From positions 372,001 to 436,000 of the forward strand of contig NZ_AP022564.1 in NCBI RefSeq assembly GCF_010727125.1: a stretch of 64,000 nucleotides of DNA, in the 5' to 3' direction. The stretch is from Mycolicibacter terrae (GTDB lineage: Bacteria; Actinomycetota; Actinomycetes; Mycobacteriales; Mycobacteriaceae). Made by a program: the position numbers and the translations under genes. This document shows, one piece after another, positions 1 through 8,629 of this stretch (positions are counted from its first letter, which is position 1; each line of letters begins with the position of its first letter). The notes under the pieces are model-generated. The model saw only the letters and a list, made by a program, of their open reading frames with translations, was not told where the DNA came from and made no database searches.

Positions 1-126
1 GAGTTGCGGACCCGGTTCGAACGGATGTATGGCGGAACCCCCGAACAACGCACGGTCCAGATCCAGATCGTCCTCGACAGTCTTCCCGGTGTGGCCGCGC
101 CCCTCGACGCGATGGGGGGTCCGTGA
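1..126 (+). CDS. MceA-type protein, C-terminal end only (partial)
   Basis: The frame is open from base 1 and stops with TGA at 124-126, giving 41 residues (starting ELRTRFERMYGG, ending DAMGGP). It is immediately followed by an mceB-type gene whose ATG shares the last base of this stop (TGATG). In mce operons the gene before mceB is mceA, so this is inferred to be the tail of MceA, the first substrate-binding subunit of a cell-envelope lipid importer. The MCE domain lies outside the window, so the call rests on position and coupling, not on a domain. Confidence 0.6.
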   Translation, partial: ELRTRFERMYGGTPEQRTVQIQIVLDSLPGVAAPLDAMGGP

Positions 127-1181
127 TGTCGGCAACGGCGGCGTTGTGGCGGCTTGCGATCAGTGGTGTCGTCGCGGCCATCCTGTTCTTGTTGATGGTC
201 AATGTCATTCGACAGCCGGTAGCCGCGCCGGAACGCACGTATATTGCCGAGTTCACAGATGTATCCGGGCTACATCTGGATGCCGACGTGCGGGTACGCG
301 GAGTACGGGTGGGAAAGGTGCGCTCCGTTCAACTCGAGCGGCAGGGCGGGCACAGCATTGCCGTAATTGGGTTCACGCTCGACAAGCGTTACGGAGTCGT
401 GCCCGCAAGTCGCCTTGCCATCAAGTATCAGGCGTTGACCGGATTGCGTTATCTCGATGTCGTCAATCCGGCAGAGGAGTACGCGACGGCCGATCTCGTG
501 GCTCGGGTGCCCACCGCTATGACCCAGCCGTCATTCGACATCACCGCATTGTTCAATGGGTTGCAACCGGTCATCGCGACGCTCAGTCCCGAGGAGATCA
601 ACACCTTCGCCAGTAATGCCGTGTCATACCTGTCCGGCGATGGCGGTGGACTGGCGCCGATGCTCGACAGCATCCACCGGCTGACGAGGTTCGTCTCGGA
701 CCGCCAGCACGTGGTGGCGGCATTGATGCGCAACCTGTCCGACGTCGCTGGTGCCATAGGCGGTCATTCACAGGACCTGGTGCAGATATTGGATTGGATC
801 AATCGGCCGCTGGACGGAGCCCTCGACGCCATCGACGAATTCCGGAAATCCGAGCTGTACGGCCCCGAGTTCACCGACACCGTGGTCCGATTGATGACGA
901 ACCTGGGGTTCCCGCCGGTCTTCAACGCTGCCACGCGTTGGCGGCTCGGACCCGAAGGCGCAGTCGATGCCCCCAGTGACATCGATCTGGCGCTCGACCG
1001 TGCGATCAGCAATGTCGACAACTACATCGACGCGTTCAAGCTGGTTCCAGTTGTGGCAGAGAGCATCCCGGAGCCGCCGGAGTCCGGGGCGCCGTTGGCG
1101 TGCACGCGTGGCCGCTTTGAGCTGCCGACGCCGATGGATGTTCTGGTGAACGGCCAGAAGGTGGTCCTGTGCAATCGATGA
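126..1181 (+). CDS. MceB, MCE-family lipid transporter subunit
   Basis: A 351-residue protein with one N-terminal membrane segment (about residues 8-30) followed by an MCE domain (about 38-115; motif TDVSGLHLDADVRVRGV, then VGKV) and a long helical region. MCE proteins form a hexameric tube that carries lipids from the outer envelope to a YrbE/MceG ABC transporter. ATG 126 is preferred to GTG 123 because TGATG couples it to mceA. Length fits the MceB class. It heads the visible part of a six-gene run in which every junction overlaps. No yrbE genes are visible, so they lie upstream of the window. Confidence 0.9.
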   Translation: MSATAALWRLAISGVVAAILFLLMVNVIRQPVAAPERTYIAEFTDVSGLHLDADVRVRGVRVGKVRSVQLERQGGHSIAVIGFTLDKRYGVVPASRLAIKYQALTGLRYLDVVNPAEEYATADLVARVPTAMTQPSFDITALFNGLQPVIATLSPEEINTFASNAVSYLSGDGGGLAPMLDSIHRLTRFVSDRQHVVAALMRNLSDVAGAIGGHSQDLVQILDWINRPLDGALDAIDEFRKSELYGPEFTDTVVRLMTNLGFPPVFNAATRWRLGPEGAVDAPSDIDLALDRAISNVDNYIDAFKLVPVVAESIPEPPESGAPLACTRGRFELPTPMDVLVNGQKVVLCNR

Positions 1182-2137
1182 AGCTCCTGCGGGACCCGAT
1201 GGTGTGGGGTGTTGGTGCACTGGGCCTAGCGACCGTTGTGGCACTGGTCGCGGCCATGCTCTATGTCAACCCGCCGGGCGAGAAGATCGTCACCTTCTAC
1301 ACCGAGGACGCCGCGTCGGTCCGCCCCGGTGACCAGGTCCGCATCGCCGGAATCACCGTCGGCAAGGTGAAGGACCTGGCCCTGGAGCCCCATCAGGTGC
1401 GGGTCAGGACGCAGGTCGACAAGGACGCGTTTGTCGGAGACCGATCACAGATCCAGGTCCGCATGCTCACCGTGGTCGGTGGCTACTACGTCGACCTCGT
1501 GTCGCTGGGCGAGTCCCCGCTGGGCGATAAGCCCGTTCCGGCAGAGCGCGTGACGATGCCCTACAACCTGATGCAAACCCTCGCCGACGCGCCGAAGATC
1601 ACCGACCAGGTGAATCCCGATCCCATCAACCAGTCACTGGACCAGGTCCAGCAGGCGCTGACCGGAGGCAACCTCGAGTCACTCTCGGCAATCGTCGATG
1701 CCGGGAACGGTCTCATGGCCACGATCGACAAACAACGCGGCCAGGTGTCGGCCATTCTCGACCTGTCAGACGAATACATTCAGTCCCTCAGCAATTTCAG
1801 TGAGGGCCTCAGGGAGCTCGTCCGCAAAGCGTCGATTGTCGAACAGACACTGGTGCTGTACGGCGAGCGTTTCGGAAGTGCACTCAAGGGCATCGCCGAT
1901 GTCTTCGATGCGCTGGCACCGGTCGGTGTCTTCTACGAGAACCATCGGGACGACTTTCTCGAAAAGGTCCGCCACTATCAAGAAACAGCGCGGTACTGGG
2001 CCGAACGCAGTGGTGTCATAGTTCGGGCGATTCGTCTGGTGCGCAGGAAGATCGAACAGGTCCTAGAGGCGGAGACCGCGCCGCCCGAACTACTGGCCAC
2101 TGACTTGTGCATGCCGGTGCCGGGGGGTGCGTGCTGA
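1178..2137 (+). CDS. MceC, MCE-family lipid transporter subunit
   Basis: A 319-residue protein with an N-terminal membrane anchor (about residues 11-29) and an MCE domain (about 37-115; DAASVRPGDQVRIAGITVG, then VVGGYYVDL). ATG 1178 overlaps the mceB stop (ATGA), which fixes the start against an ATG nine bases upstream. It is shorter than Mce4C of M. tuberculosis (about 357 residues, from memory) and ends soon after the helical region, without a Pro-rich tail. Role: one ring subunit of the Mce tunnel. Confidence 0.9.
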   Translation: MKLLRDPMVWGVGALGLATVVALVAAMLYVNPPGEKIVTFYTEDAASVRPGDQVRIAGITVGKVKDLALEPHQVRVRTQVDKDAFVGDRSQIQVRMLTVVGGYYVDLVSLGESPLGDKPVPAERVTMPYNLMQTLADAPKITDQVNPDPINQSLDQVQQALTGGNLESLSAIVDAGNGLMATIDKQRGQVSAILDLSDEYIQSLSNFSEGLRELVRKASIVEQTLVLYGERFGSALKGIADVFDALAPVGVFYENHRDDFLEKVRHYQETARYWAERSGVIVRAIRLVRRKIEQVLEAETAPPELLATDLCMPVPGGAC

Positions 2138-3234
2138 TGGCCGCGCCGGGTCTGCGCCGGGTCTACCAGGCCGCCGCGATCGCCGTCGCGGCGGCGTCGC
2201 TGGCCGCCGTCGGTGCGTCGTACGCTGTGCGCCCCGCGAGTCAGCACACCACTTATTGCGCGATCTTGCCCGACAGTGTGGGACTGTATGCCGACAACCC
2301 GGTGACGCAGATGGGTTATCGGATCGGCAAGATCAAGACCATCACCCCCGGCGCCCTCGATGTCCGCGTCGATTTCACGGTGACGGAGCGCCGGCTGTTT
2401 CCGCACGATGTGAGAGCGATCATCAGGTCGACATCGATCCTCGCGGACCGGTCGCTGGAACTGGTCGGCAACTATGAATCGGGACCGCGACTCCGCGCGG
2501 GAGAATGCATTCCGCTGCAACGGGCGTCCACCCCCATGAGTCTGTCTGAAGTTATCGGCTCGGCGACCAACTTCATCAACACGGTCAATCCGAACGGATC
2601 GACGAACATCGGCGATATCGTGCGCGGGCTCGACCAAGCGATCCACAACAACGGCGTCGGTGTCAATGCGCTGCTGACCACGTCGTCGGCGGTACTGGAC
2701 AGTCCGGACCGAGCGATCAACGACATCGGATCGATCATCGCCAACCTCGGGCAACTGACCTCCGTACTCAAGGACCTCCGGGCGCCGCTGAAGGAGATTT
2801 TGCACGACGCGGTACAGACCATGCCTTACATCGACGAGGCCTCCGAGGGCGGCCGACGGATCGTCGAAGGAGTCGTCTGGGTCACCCCGCTTGTCGAGGA
2901 TCTGGAAGTCAATCTCGGACAGGAGATCCAATTCACCCTCGATGCGACCGAGGTGGCGCTGAGGAAGTTGAGTGAGCACGCGCCCCGCACCGCGAACCTG
3001 CTGAATCCAATTCCCTGGTGGATCAACACTGCTGCCAACCATTTCAATAGTCGACCTATCAGCACTCTGCGCTATCGGCCGCCGCTGTATCGCATCCACA
3101 CCCCGGACGGTGTTGCCCTGTGCAACATCATGAACTCGTCTATGGCCGGCAGCTGCGCCAACGTCCAGGGGCAGCCGTTCGCCGTTGACGTTGCGCTGCT
3201 CCAGTACGTGCTCAATGCGGCGGCGAACCGATGA
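2137..3234 (+). CDS. MceD, MCE-family lipid transporter subunit
   Basis: A 365-residue protein with an N-terminal hydrophobic segment (about residues 9-27, Ala-rich) and an MCE domain (about 33-115; DSVGLYADNPVTQMGYRIGK, then SILADRSLELVG). ATG 2137 is taken because it overlaps the mceC stop as TGATG. The C-terminal part contains several Cys residues. It is clearly shorter than Mce4D (about 451 residues), one reason for not calling this operon mce4. Confidence 0.88.
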   Translation: MAAPGLRRVYQAAAIAVAAASLAAVGASYAVRPASQHTTYCAILPDSVGLYADNPVTQMGYRIGKIKTITPGALDVRVDFTVTERRLFPHDVRAIIRSTSILADRSLELVGNYESGPRLRAGECIPLQRASTPMSLSEVIGSATNFINTVNPNGSTNIGDIVRGLDQAIHNNGVGVNALLTTSSAVLDSPDRAINDIGSIIANLGQLTSVLKDLRAPLKEILHDAVQTMPYIDEASEGGRRIVEGVVWVTPLVEDLEVNLGQEIQFTLDATEVALRKLSEHAPRTANLLNPIPWWINTAANHFNSRPISTLRYRPPLYRIHTPDGVALCNIMNSSMAGSCANVQGQPFAVDVALLQYVLNAAANR

Positions 3235-4226
3235 ACGGGCGGATTCATGCGGCAGCTCTGTTGGCCGCGAGTGCTGTTGCAGTGTCGTCGTGTGCGGCCG
3301 TCAACGTCGACGCGCTGCCCCAGCCCGGAGCCTCCTACGGCAACGGTTATAACCTCGTCCTTGAATTCGAAAGCGTGCTCAACCTCCCGGACCGGGCAAA
3401 GGTGGTGTTGGAGGGCACGACTGTCGGGGTCGTCACCAAGGTGACGCTGCAGAGCAATCGCGTCGATGTCATCGCGCGCATCGACCCCAGCGTAGTGGTG
3501 CCGGCAGACATCCGCGCCTCACTGCAGCAGGCCACGGTGCTCGGCGACATCTACGTCGCGCTCGATCCGCCTCAAACCGACCAGTCGGCGTCACCTCCGT
3601 TGGGGCCGGACTCCAGAGTTCCACTGGTTCAGACCGACTCGCCACCACAGGTGGAAGACACCATTGCAAGCCTTGCCAACTTCGTGTCCAGCGGATCCAT
3701 CCAGCGGGCGCAGAACACGATCATCGGCATCAATCGGGTGACGCCGCGGGCAGAAACGGTGCGCCAGATTGCCTCTCGTGTTGCCGCTGACCTCGCCGAC
3801 CTATCGAACGGTATCGACACGGTCGACCAATGGCTAACCGGAGTGGCCGGGACCGCTGAGGTACTGCACAACCGGATCCCGACGTTTCAGGACTGGTTCT
3901 CGCCGAAGGGGATGACTGGCTTCGACCGGCTCACGGTCACTGCTGGATACGTCGGCAAGCTGCTGCCTTCTGTCGGCAGCATCTACGCCAACGGCTACTG
4001 GCTGGTGCCACTGCTGGAATCGGTCGCCGATGCCATGGGCGCGATGCAGCGCGACAAGCGGGCGTTCGAAGCAGAAGTGCCGGCATGGCGGCGACTGTTC
4101 TACGAGAGCTTCCTTGCGCAAGACAAGTATCCGGCGATGAACATCACGTCGATCCTGGGTCCCGACGGGCGTGAACTGTCCGGGAACGTGCAAGACGTGT
4201 TGCGGATCATAGGGGCAGCGCCATGA
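3231..4226 (+). CDS. MceE, MCE-family lipoprotein
   Basis: A 331-residue protein with a lipoprotein signal: short charged N-terminus, hydrophobic stretch and lipobox VSSC at residues 18-21, so Cys21 is the predicted acylated residue. An MCE domain follows (about 38-115; LNLPDRAKVVLEGTTVG, then TVLGDIYVALD). The start overlaps the mceD stop by ATGA. The MceE class is the lipoprotein member of mce operons (LprK to LprN in M. tuberculosis), so this order and the lipobox support the naming of the whole run. Confidence 0.9.
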   Translation: MNGRIHAAALLAASAVAVSSCAAVNVDALPQPGASYGNGYNLVLEFESVLNLPDRAKVVLEGTTVGVVTKVTLQSNRVDVIARIDPSVVVPADIRASLQQATVLGDIYVALDPPQTDQSASPPLGPDSRVPLVQTDSPPQVEDTIASLANFVSSGSIQRAQNTIIGINRVTPRAETVRQIASRVAADLADLSNGIDTVDQWLTGVAGTAEVLHNRIPTFQDWFSPKGMTGFDRLTVTAGYVGKLLPSVGSIYANGYWLVPLLESVADAMGAMQRDKRAFEAEVPAWRRLFYESFLAQDKYPAMNITSILGPDGRELSGNVQDVLRIIGAAP

Positions 4227-5176
4227 GAGCCCGAGACATGTTGTCGTTTATTGCCTTCGGGGCGATGATCGCGTTCGGTGTCAGCTACATGGGCGCGCTC
4301 GGCGTCCGGATCGGACTGCCTTCGGACCGCACTGAAGTCTCGATGATGGTGGCAGACGTCAATGGTCTGGTTGTTGGGTCCAAAGTCCTGCTCCGGGGCG
4401 CGCCGATAGGTGCGGTCAATCGGATCGAGGCTGTTGCGGACGGGGCCGTCGTCGGGTTCTACATAGGCGAAGGATTTCACGTTCCGGTGGGCAGTGATGT
4501 CCGACTCGAAAACCTGTCCGCGTTGGGGGAGACCTACGTGAGCCTGGTTCCCCGCACGCAAGACGGGCCGATGATACGCAACGGGCACCGTATCGCTACG
4601 GAATCCATAACAGCGCCACCGTCGATATCGGAACTAGCGACAAGTGTTGTGCGGGTTCTCAACCAACTGGATCCCGGTGCGCTCGAACGCATCATCGGTG
4701 AGGTCGATACCGCACTGCCCGATACCAACGCGGTGTTGCCCAATCTGTCACGCACGAGCAGGCTGCTGAGGAACACCGCGGCAGACATGAACGGCCGCGG
4801 ACGTGAACTGCTTGCCAACTTCCAGACACTGCTGGGTAATTCCGGGTGGCTCGGTCCGGTGCTCGCTGACCTCACCTTTCAGATCGACAGCTACAGCCCC
4901 CACCTCCGAACATTGTTCAGCACCGTTCCACCGCTTATCGCGGTCGGCGCCCCCGAGCCGCTCGTGAAGTTCAATGCGTTCCTCGCGCGCATTCAGAAGA
5001 TGTTGGACGACAACGGCGGCGACTTCCAGGTGATAGGCGATAGATTCCTTCCGCACATCAAGGGCATAGCCGGTGCGCTGTTGAACTTCGACACCGGTCA
5101 GATGCTGGCCAACGTCCTGGCCAGTGTTCCCGAGGACGGCTCCGTCACCCTGCATGTCAATCTTCCGGGGAATTAG
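4223..5176 (+). CDS. MceF, MCE-family lipid transporter subunit (short form)
   Basis: A 317-residue protein with an N-terminal membrane segment (about residues 7-27) and an MCE domain (about 36-110; DVNGLVVGSKVLLRGAPIG, then LSALGETYVSLVP). It starts inside the mceE stop (ATGA). Mce1F and Mce4F carry long Pro/Gly-rich tails and exceed 500 residues. Here the protein ends at HVNLPGN with no such tail. It closes the run of overlapping mce genes; the next gene starts 57 bases later. Confidence 0.88.
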   Translation: MRARDMLSFIAFGAMIAFGVSYMGALGVRIGLPSDRTEVSMMVADVNGLVVGSKVLLRGAPIGAVNRIEAVADGAVVGFYIGEGFHVPVGSDVRLENLSALGETYVSLVPRTQDGPMIRNGHRIATESITAPPSISELATSVVRVLNQLDPGALERIIGEVDTALPDTNAVLPNLSRTSRLLRNTAADMNGRGRELLANFQTLLGNSGWLGPVLADLTFQIDSYSPHLRTLFSTVPPLIAVGAPEPLVKFNAFLARIQKMLDDNGGDFQVIGDRFLPHIKGIAGALLNFDTGQMLANVLASVPEDGSVTLHVNLPGN

Positions 5177-5233
5177 CGGGGCCGCGAGGGACGGTCTGGA
5201 AACAAAGTTGTCGAGGGAAGTGGAGAAGGGGCC

Positions 5234-5863
5234 ATGACGATAGTTAGGGAATCCGCCGTGGATGAATCAGACTTGTCCGGGGACGGCCCAGCGAACGCGG
5301 AGATCGCGGACCCACCGGCCGATGCGAAACCGGTCCGGCAACTGCGATTGTCAATCTCCGTGCGTAGCCTGCGGTCCGCCGCTGCGATTGTTGCGCTGGT
5401 TGGTGCAATTGGCGCACTGATGTGGTTATACGTTGGGGCGCAGCGCGAACTCGATGCTCAGGCTCGCCAGGCTCAGGGTCATGCGCAGGCCGAGAAGATC
5501 GCTCTCGACTACGCCGTCGACGCGGCGGAGATCGATTTCCAAGATCTGGGTGCGTGGAGGGTGAGACTCACCGCGCGTACCGGACCCGAACTCAAGGAGA
5601 AGCTCACCAAAGCGGGTCAGGAAATGGAACAGATCCTCGCTCCCCTCGAATGGACCTCGACGGCGCGTCCGCTCGCCGCCAAGGTTCGGTCGGCCACCGG
5701 TGGTATCTATGTCGTCGACTGTTTCGTCAGTGTCCTGACGAAGACGGTCCAAGGTCGGGAACCGTTGCAGTCAACCGCGACATACAGCGTCACCATCGAC
5801 AGCAACAATGACTGGCAGATCAGCGATGTCGGCGGGATCGGCACCGTGGTGGAGCAGAAGTAG
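5234..5863 (+). CDS. Mce-associated membrane protein (Mas/Mam type)
   Basis: A 209-residue protein with an acidic cytoplasmic N-terminus (about 1-45), one membrane segment (about 50-70, rich in Ala/Ile/Leu and ending MWLYVGA), then an extracytoplasmic NTF2-like region (ALDYAVDAAEIDFQDLGAW onwards). This layout is typical of the Mce-associated proteins encoded after mceF, which are thought to stabilise the Mce complex. An AG-rich ribosome site (GGAGAAGGGG) precedes ATG 5234. It probably belongs to the same transcript as the mce genes. Confidence 0.8.
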   Translation: MTIVRESAVDESDLSGDGPANAEIADPPADAKPVRQLRLSISVRSLRSAAAIVALVGAIGALMWLYVGAQRELDAQARQAQGHAQAEKIALDYAVDAAEIDFQDLGAWRVRLTARTGPELKEKLTKAGQEMEQILAPLEWTSTARPLAAKVRSATGGIYVVDCFVSVLTKTVQGREPLQSTATYSVTIDSNNDWQISDVGGIGTVVEQK

Positions 5864-5896
5864 GCCTGGCGTAGCACGCGAACGAGGGAGATGCCG

Positions 5897-6559
5897 ATGC
5901 CCCGTAGCCGTTTCCATCCGACGAGTGTGGGGGCTCGCTTGGCCGTCGCCGCGTGCGCAACGACGGTGCTGTCGGCGGTGGTGATTCTCGCTGGGCCCAC
6001 GTCTCATGCTGATCCACCGTCCGATGACGAACTCATTCGGCCCCTACCGGTGATCACCCCCGGGCCCTCGAAATGGCAGCCGAAATTTCCTTTCCCCTAC
6101 GACCAAACCAGGGGAAACGTCACCGACGCCGACATCAACGCACAGCGGGAGATGTGTCAGTGGTACACCGCCCAGTACGAAACGCTGAGACGTCAGATCG
6201 ACCGGGTGCAGTTCAATCGGATCACCCCCAACGGACCGGGTGTCATCAGCGGCTCGGGCAGTGACTGGGACTACAGCGTCCGCGGCATTCAACGGCAGGT
6301 GGACATCGTCACGGCAAACATCGACCAGGCGGTCGAGTTCCTCGCCCCCCGGGCGCAGGCGCTTACCCAGAGTCACGACGCCACCGGCGACACCTATTTC
6401 CCGATCTACGAAGGGGAGAGCTTCTACCTACTGTGGCAGCACCTTTCCAACGTGAACGATGGCATCAAGGCCCATCAACCCGACTGGTTCACCGGCCCGT
6501 CCGTCCTCAGGGTCAAGCGCTGGGGTACCAGAATCAGCCGTTCGCATGTGTGCGACTAG
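5897..6559 (+). CDS. Exported protein downstream of mce operon, unknown function
   Basis: A 220-residue protein with an N-terminal signal peptide (arginine/histidine-rich start, hydrophobic Ala/Val core, probable cleavage after SHA-DP near residue 38). ATG 5897 is preferred to ATG 5891 because GAGGGAG at 5884-5890 gives normal spacing only to the second. The mature part is polar with Pro-rich beginning and conserved-looking aromatic residues (MCQWYTAQYETLRRQ). I recognise no domain. Position after a Mas-type gene suggests an exported Mce-accessory protein; this is inference. Confidence 0.7.
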   Translation: MPRSRFHPTSVGARLAVAACATTVLSAVVILAGPTSHADPPSDDELIRPLPVITPGPSKWQPKFPFPYDQTRGNVTDADINAQREMCQWYTAQYETLRRQIDRVQFNRITPNGPGVISGSGSDWDYSVRGIQRQVDIVTANIDQAVEFLAPRAQALTQSHDATGDTYFPIYEGESFYLLWQHLSNVNDGIKAHQPDWFTGPSVLRVKRWGTRISRSHVCD

Positions 6560-6586
6560 ACCGGAAGCCCAACACAGGAGAGAAAA

Positions 6587-7120
6587 GTGCTGCTTACCCG
6601 CACAGCTGACGCCGGCGCCTCTCGTATCCGTGCCCCGATATGCCGTGGGCCGGGTCGGCTGGGCGCGATGACGGCTTGCTTCGTATGTCTGGCCCTCGCG
6701 CCGCCGGCCCAAGCGGGTTCGATGGCGACCGTCAAGGAGGCAGTCGTATCGGCGCGCAATGAAACATCCTGCGCGCCTTTGCGGTATGACCCGACTGTTG
6801 AGCAGGCAACCGAGGTTTTCAATCGAATGACGGACGATTATCTCGATCACACCGCAACCCGAGTGCAGAACAAGGACACGCGGCCCGGTTCGATTCCGGA
6901 CCCCGTACCGGGGCTGAAGGATCTCGGCTATCCCGCCACCAAGGCATACCTGATTCAGGGTGCCCACCACGACGACGCATCCGCAATCAAGGCCGCAATG
7001 CTGCAGGGATACGCCGCCGGCAAGTTCGACGACTGCTCTTACACCGACTTCGGCGTGAGCATGCGTTACAACGAACGGACCGGCTACAACCTGGCTGCGG
7101 TGATCTTGGCCGCGCCCTAG
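6587..7120 (+). CDS. Exported protein, possibly CAP-superfamily-like
   Basis: A 177-residue protein starting at GTG 6587 with AGGAGA at 6576-6581 upstream. It has a signal-peptide-like segment ending PAQAGS near residue 44. The mature region (ARNETSCAPLRYDPTVEQAT, then YLDHTA, ending NERTGYNLAAVIL) resembles the short CAP/SCP-like secreted proteins of mycobacteria. Two Cys residues could form one disulphide. The CAP assignment is by eye and not certain. It continues the row of exported proteins after the mce genes. Confidence 0.65.
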   Translation: MLLTRTADAGASRIRAPICRGPGRLGAMTACFVCLALAPPAQAGSMATVKEAVVSARNETSCAPLRYDPTVEQATEVFNRMTDDYLDHTATRVQNKDTRPGSIPDPVPGLKDLGYPATKAYLIQGAHHDDASAIKAAMLQGYAAGKFDDCSYTDFGVSMRYNERTGYNLAAVILAAP

Positions 7121-7133
7121 TACTTTCACGCGA

Positions 7134-7155
7134 TCGGATCGGTTGGCCGATCCGA
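7134..7155 (+). terminator. Perfect 9-bp hairpin between exported-protein genes
   Basis: TCGGATCGG at 7134-7142 pairs perfectly with CCGATCCGA at 7147-7155 around a TTGG loop. It lies 14 bases after the preceding stop and 25 bases before the next ATG, with no T-run. It could be an intrinsic terminator of the mce transcript, or a stem that attenuates the next gene. Confidence 0.5.
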
Positions 7156-7179
7156 CATTGCTGATCTGGAGGAGGACCA

Positions 7180-7575
7180 ATGGCCCAGAGCCCCTTGCTC
7201 GTGGCTGTGCTGATGGCCGGCATCTCCGTCGTCGCGCAGAATCCAGTCGCACGCGCCGACGACAGCGTGACATACGAGGTCGTTTCAGACTCCGTCACCA
7301 CGGCGAACCTGGAGTACTTCGATGGAACAACGCGCAGGTCACTGGAAGGTGTGCCGCTACCGTGGCGGACCGAGGTGGCCATGGCCAATCCGCGTAGCTG
7401 GGCCACGGACGGCGCAGAGATTCGGGCGGACTGGCGCAGCAGCATCGCGGCCCCGGTGTGGCGACCGGGCAAGTGGGTCACGGTCCGCATCTACATCGGA
7501 AATCAGCTGCGCTGCGAGAACACTTTGGATGTCGGTAACGCGGCATGCTACGGCAGCACATCCTTTAAATCGTGA
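7180..7575 (+). CDS. MmpS-like exported protein
   Basis: A 131-residue protein with an Ala-rich signal peptide (cleavage likely near ARA-DD, residue 27). The mature part, TYEVVSDSVTTANLEYFDG through LPWRTEVAM to IYIGNQLRCENT, follows the beta-sandwich pattern of the periplasmic domain of MmpS proteins, the small partners of MmpL lipid transporters. Unlike typical MmpS it seems to have a cleavable signal and no MmpL gene next to it. Two Cys residues near the C-terminus. GGAGGAGG precedes ATG 7180. Confidence 0.7.
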   Translation: MAQSPLLVAVLMAGISVVAQNPVARADDSVTYEVVSDSVTTANLEYFDGTTRRSLEGVPLPWRTEVAMANPRSWATDGAEIRADWRSSIAAPVWRPGKWVTVRIYIGNQLRCENTLDVGNAACYGSTSFKS

Positions 7576-7612
7576 CTGTTGGGTCTGAGCGACGGCGGGA
7601 GGTCTTGGGGAG

Positions 7613-8185
7613 ATGGCGGTGATCGCGATGTGCAGGGCTCGGTGGTGGTCGGTGGGGGCGGGTGTGATCGGCCTACTGTTCGGCACGGCGATACCCGTAC
7701 CGGCCGAACCGGCCGGTGACGCTTTGGCGAGCCCCTTTCCGGAGATCGAGCACATCACCGCGTGGTATGACCACTTGGCAGCGGAGGATTTCGTCATTGC
7801 CGGTCGGCCCGGGATCTGGTTCCTGTCACCGGATGGACTCAATTGCGGGATCTGGGTTTGGGGAAGCTTCGGCTGCCGAGGTGATATCCCTGGCGCGCCT
7901 GCGGGTGACAATCACATCGCGTGGTTCAACGGCAACCGATCGGTGCACCATGGCTGGACGGCCGCCATGCAGTTTCCTGCCGGACAGGCGGTGCGGGTGC
8001 TGCCACCCCGCAGTTACGTGACGTTCGAGTCGACCACCTGCGCGGTCACGCCCAGCGGGAACACCTATTGCGAGCACGGTGCGAACAAGTTCATGGTCAC
8101 GCCGCAGGGGACCTGGTTCAAGGGGTGGGATGACCGGCGGTCTCAGGCTTGTAATGCGTATGGGTCCTGTCTTCCGGACTGGTGA
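7613..8185 (+). CDS. Exported protein, unknown function
   Basis: A 190-residue protein with an N-terminal signal peptide (cleavage near PAEP-AGD, about residue 33) and six Cys residues in the mature part (for example NCGIWVWGSFGC and TCAVTPSGNTYC), so disulphides are likely. ATG 7613 is used; GTG 7619 fits the GGGGAG ribosome site better and would lose two residues. I recognise no enzyme motif. It is the last plus-strand gene of the mce-linked group and converges on the DUF732 gene. Confidence 0.68.
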   Translation: MAVIAMCRARWWSVGAGVIGLLFGTAIPVPAEPAGDALASPFPEIEHITAWYDHLAAEDFVIAGRPGIWFLSPDGLNCGIWVWGSFGCRGDIPGAPAGDNHIAWFNGNRSVHHGWTAAMQFPAGQAVRVLPPRSYVTFESTTCAVTPSGNTYCEHGANKFMVTPQGTWFKGWDDRRSQACNAYGSCLPDW

Positions 8186-8226
8186 ATTGACAGCGTTCGG
8201 CGTCAGTCGGCCTGGCCCAGTTGATT

Positions 8227-8580
8227 TCAGGCCGCACCTCGACCTAGCGTGTCGGGGCACAGTTCGGCCTGCGCGGCGGCAATCACCTGGGGCAGGTGAC
8301 TCGACGGCAGGTAGCGGTACGCCGTGTCTTCGGGGCTGAGGCCGCGATGCAGGGAGTCGCAGATCATCTGCCCGTCGTGCACCACCGCTCCGGCGGGTAG
8401 GGGTATTGAGACTCGCTCTTGTCGTAGCCGCGCCAGATAGTTGGCTTCCTCGGCGGTCAGGTAACCGTTGAATACCCAGCCCTGGTCGTCGGCCCGTGCC
8501 GACAAGGCCGGCGACAGCTGCGCCGACATCACAGCCGCAACGAGAATCCAGGCCCGTGCCGGTCGTACCTGCTGTCTCAT
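8227..8580 (-). CDS. DUF732-family exported protein
   Basis: A 117-residue protein. ATG 8580 begins a signal peptide (arginines, hydrophobic AWILVAAVMSA, cleavage near ARA-DD, residue 28). The mature part is short and helical with two Cys (MICDSLHRG and AELCPDT), the usual pattern of mycobacterial DUF732 proteins, small secreted proteins of unknown role. A longer reading frame upstream has no signal and is rejected. It lies 49 bases after the TetR gene on the same strand. Confidence 0.72.
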   Translation of the reverse strand: MRQQVRPARAWILVAAVMSAQLSPALSARADDQGWVFNGYLTAEEANYLARLRQERVSIPLPAGAVVHDGQMICDSLHRGLSPEDTAYRYLPSSHLPQVIAAAQAELCPDTLGRGAA

Positions 8581-8629
8581 GTTCGGTCCCTTCACCGGGA
8601 GCGCCAGCCGTATTCGGCCGGCGCGTGGT

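Noticed and set aside
1978..3099. 373-residue minus-strand frame in the mce operon
   Set aside because: Antisense to mceC/mceD with Arg/Asp/Gly-rich shadow composition and no ribosome site.
1..8185. Calling the mce operon mce4 because sterol genes follow
   Set aside because: Subunits are clearly shorter than Mce4 proteins, no KstR box is visible and several unrelated genes lie between; orthology cannot be claimed.
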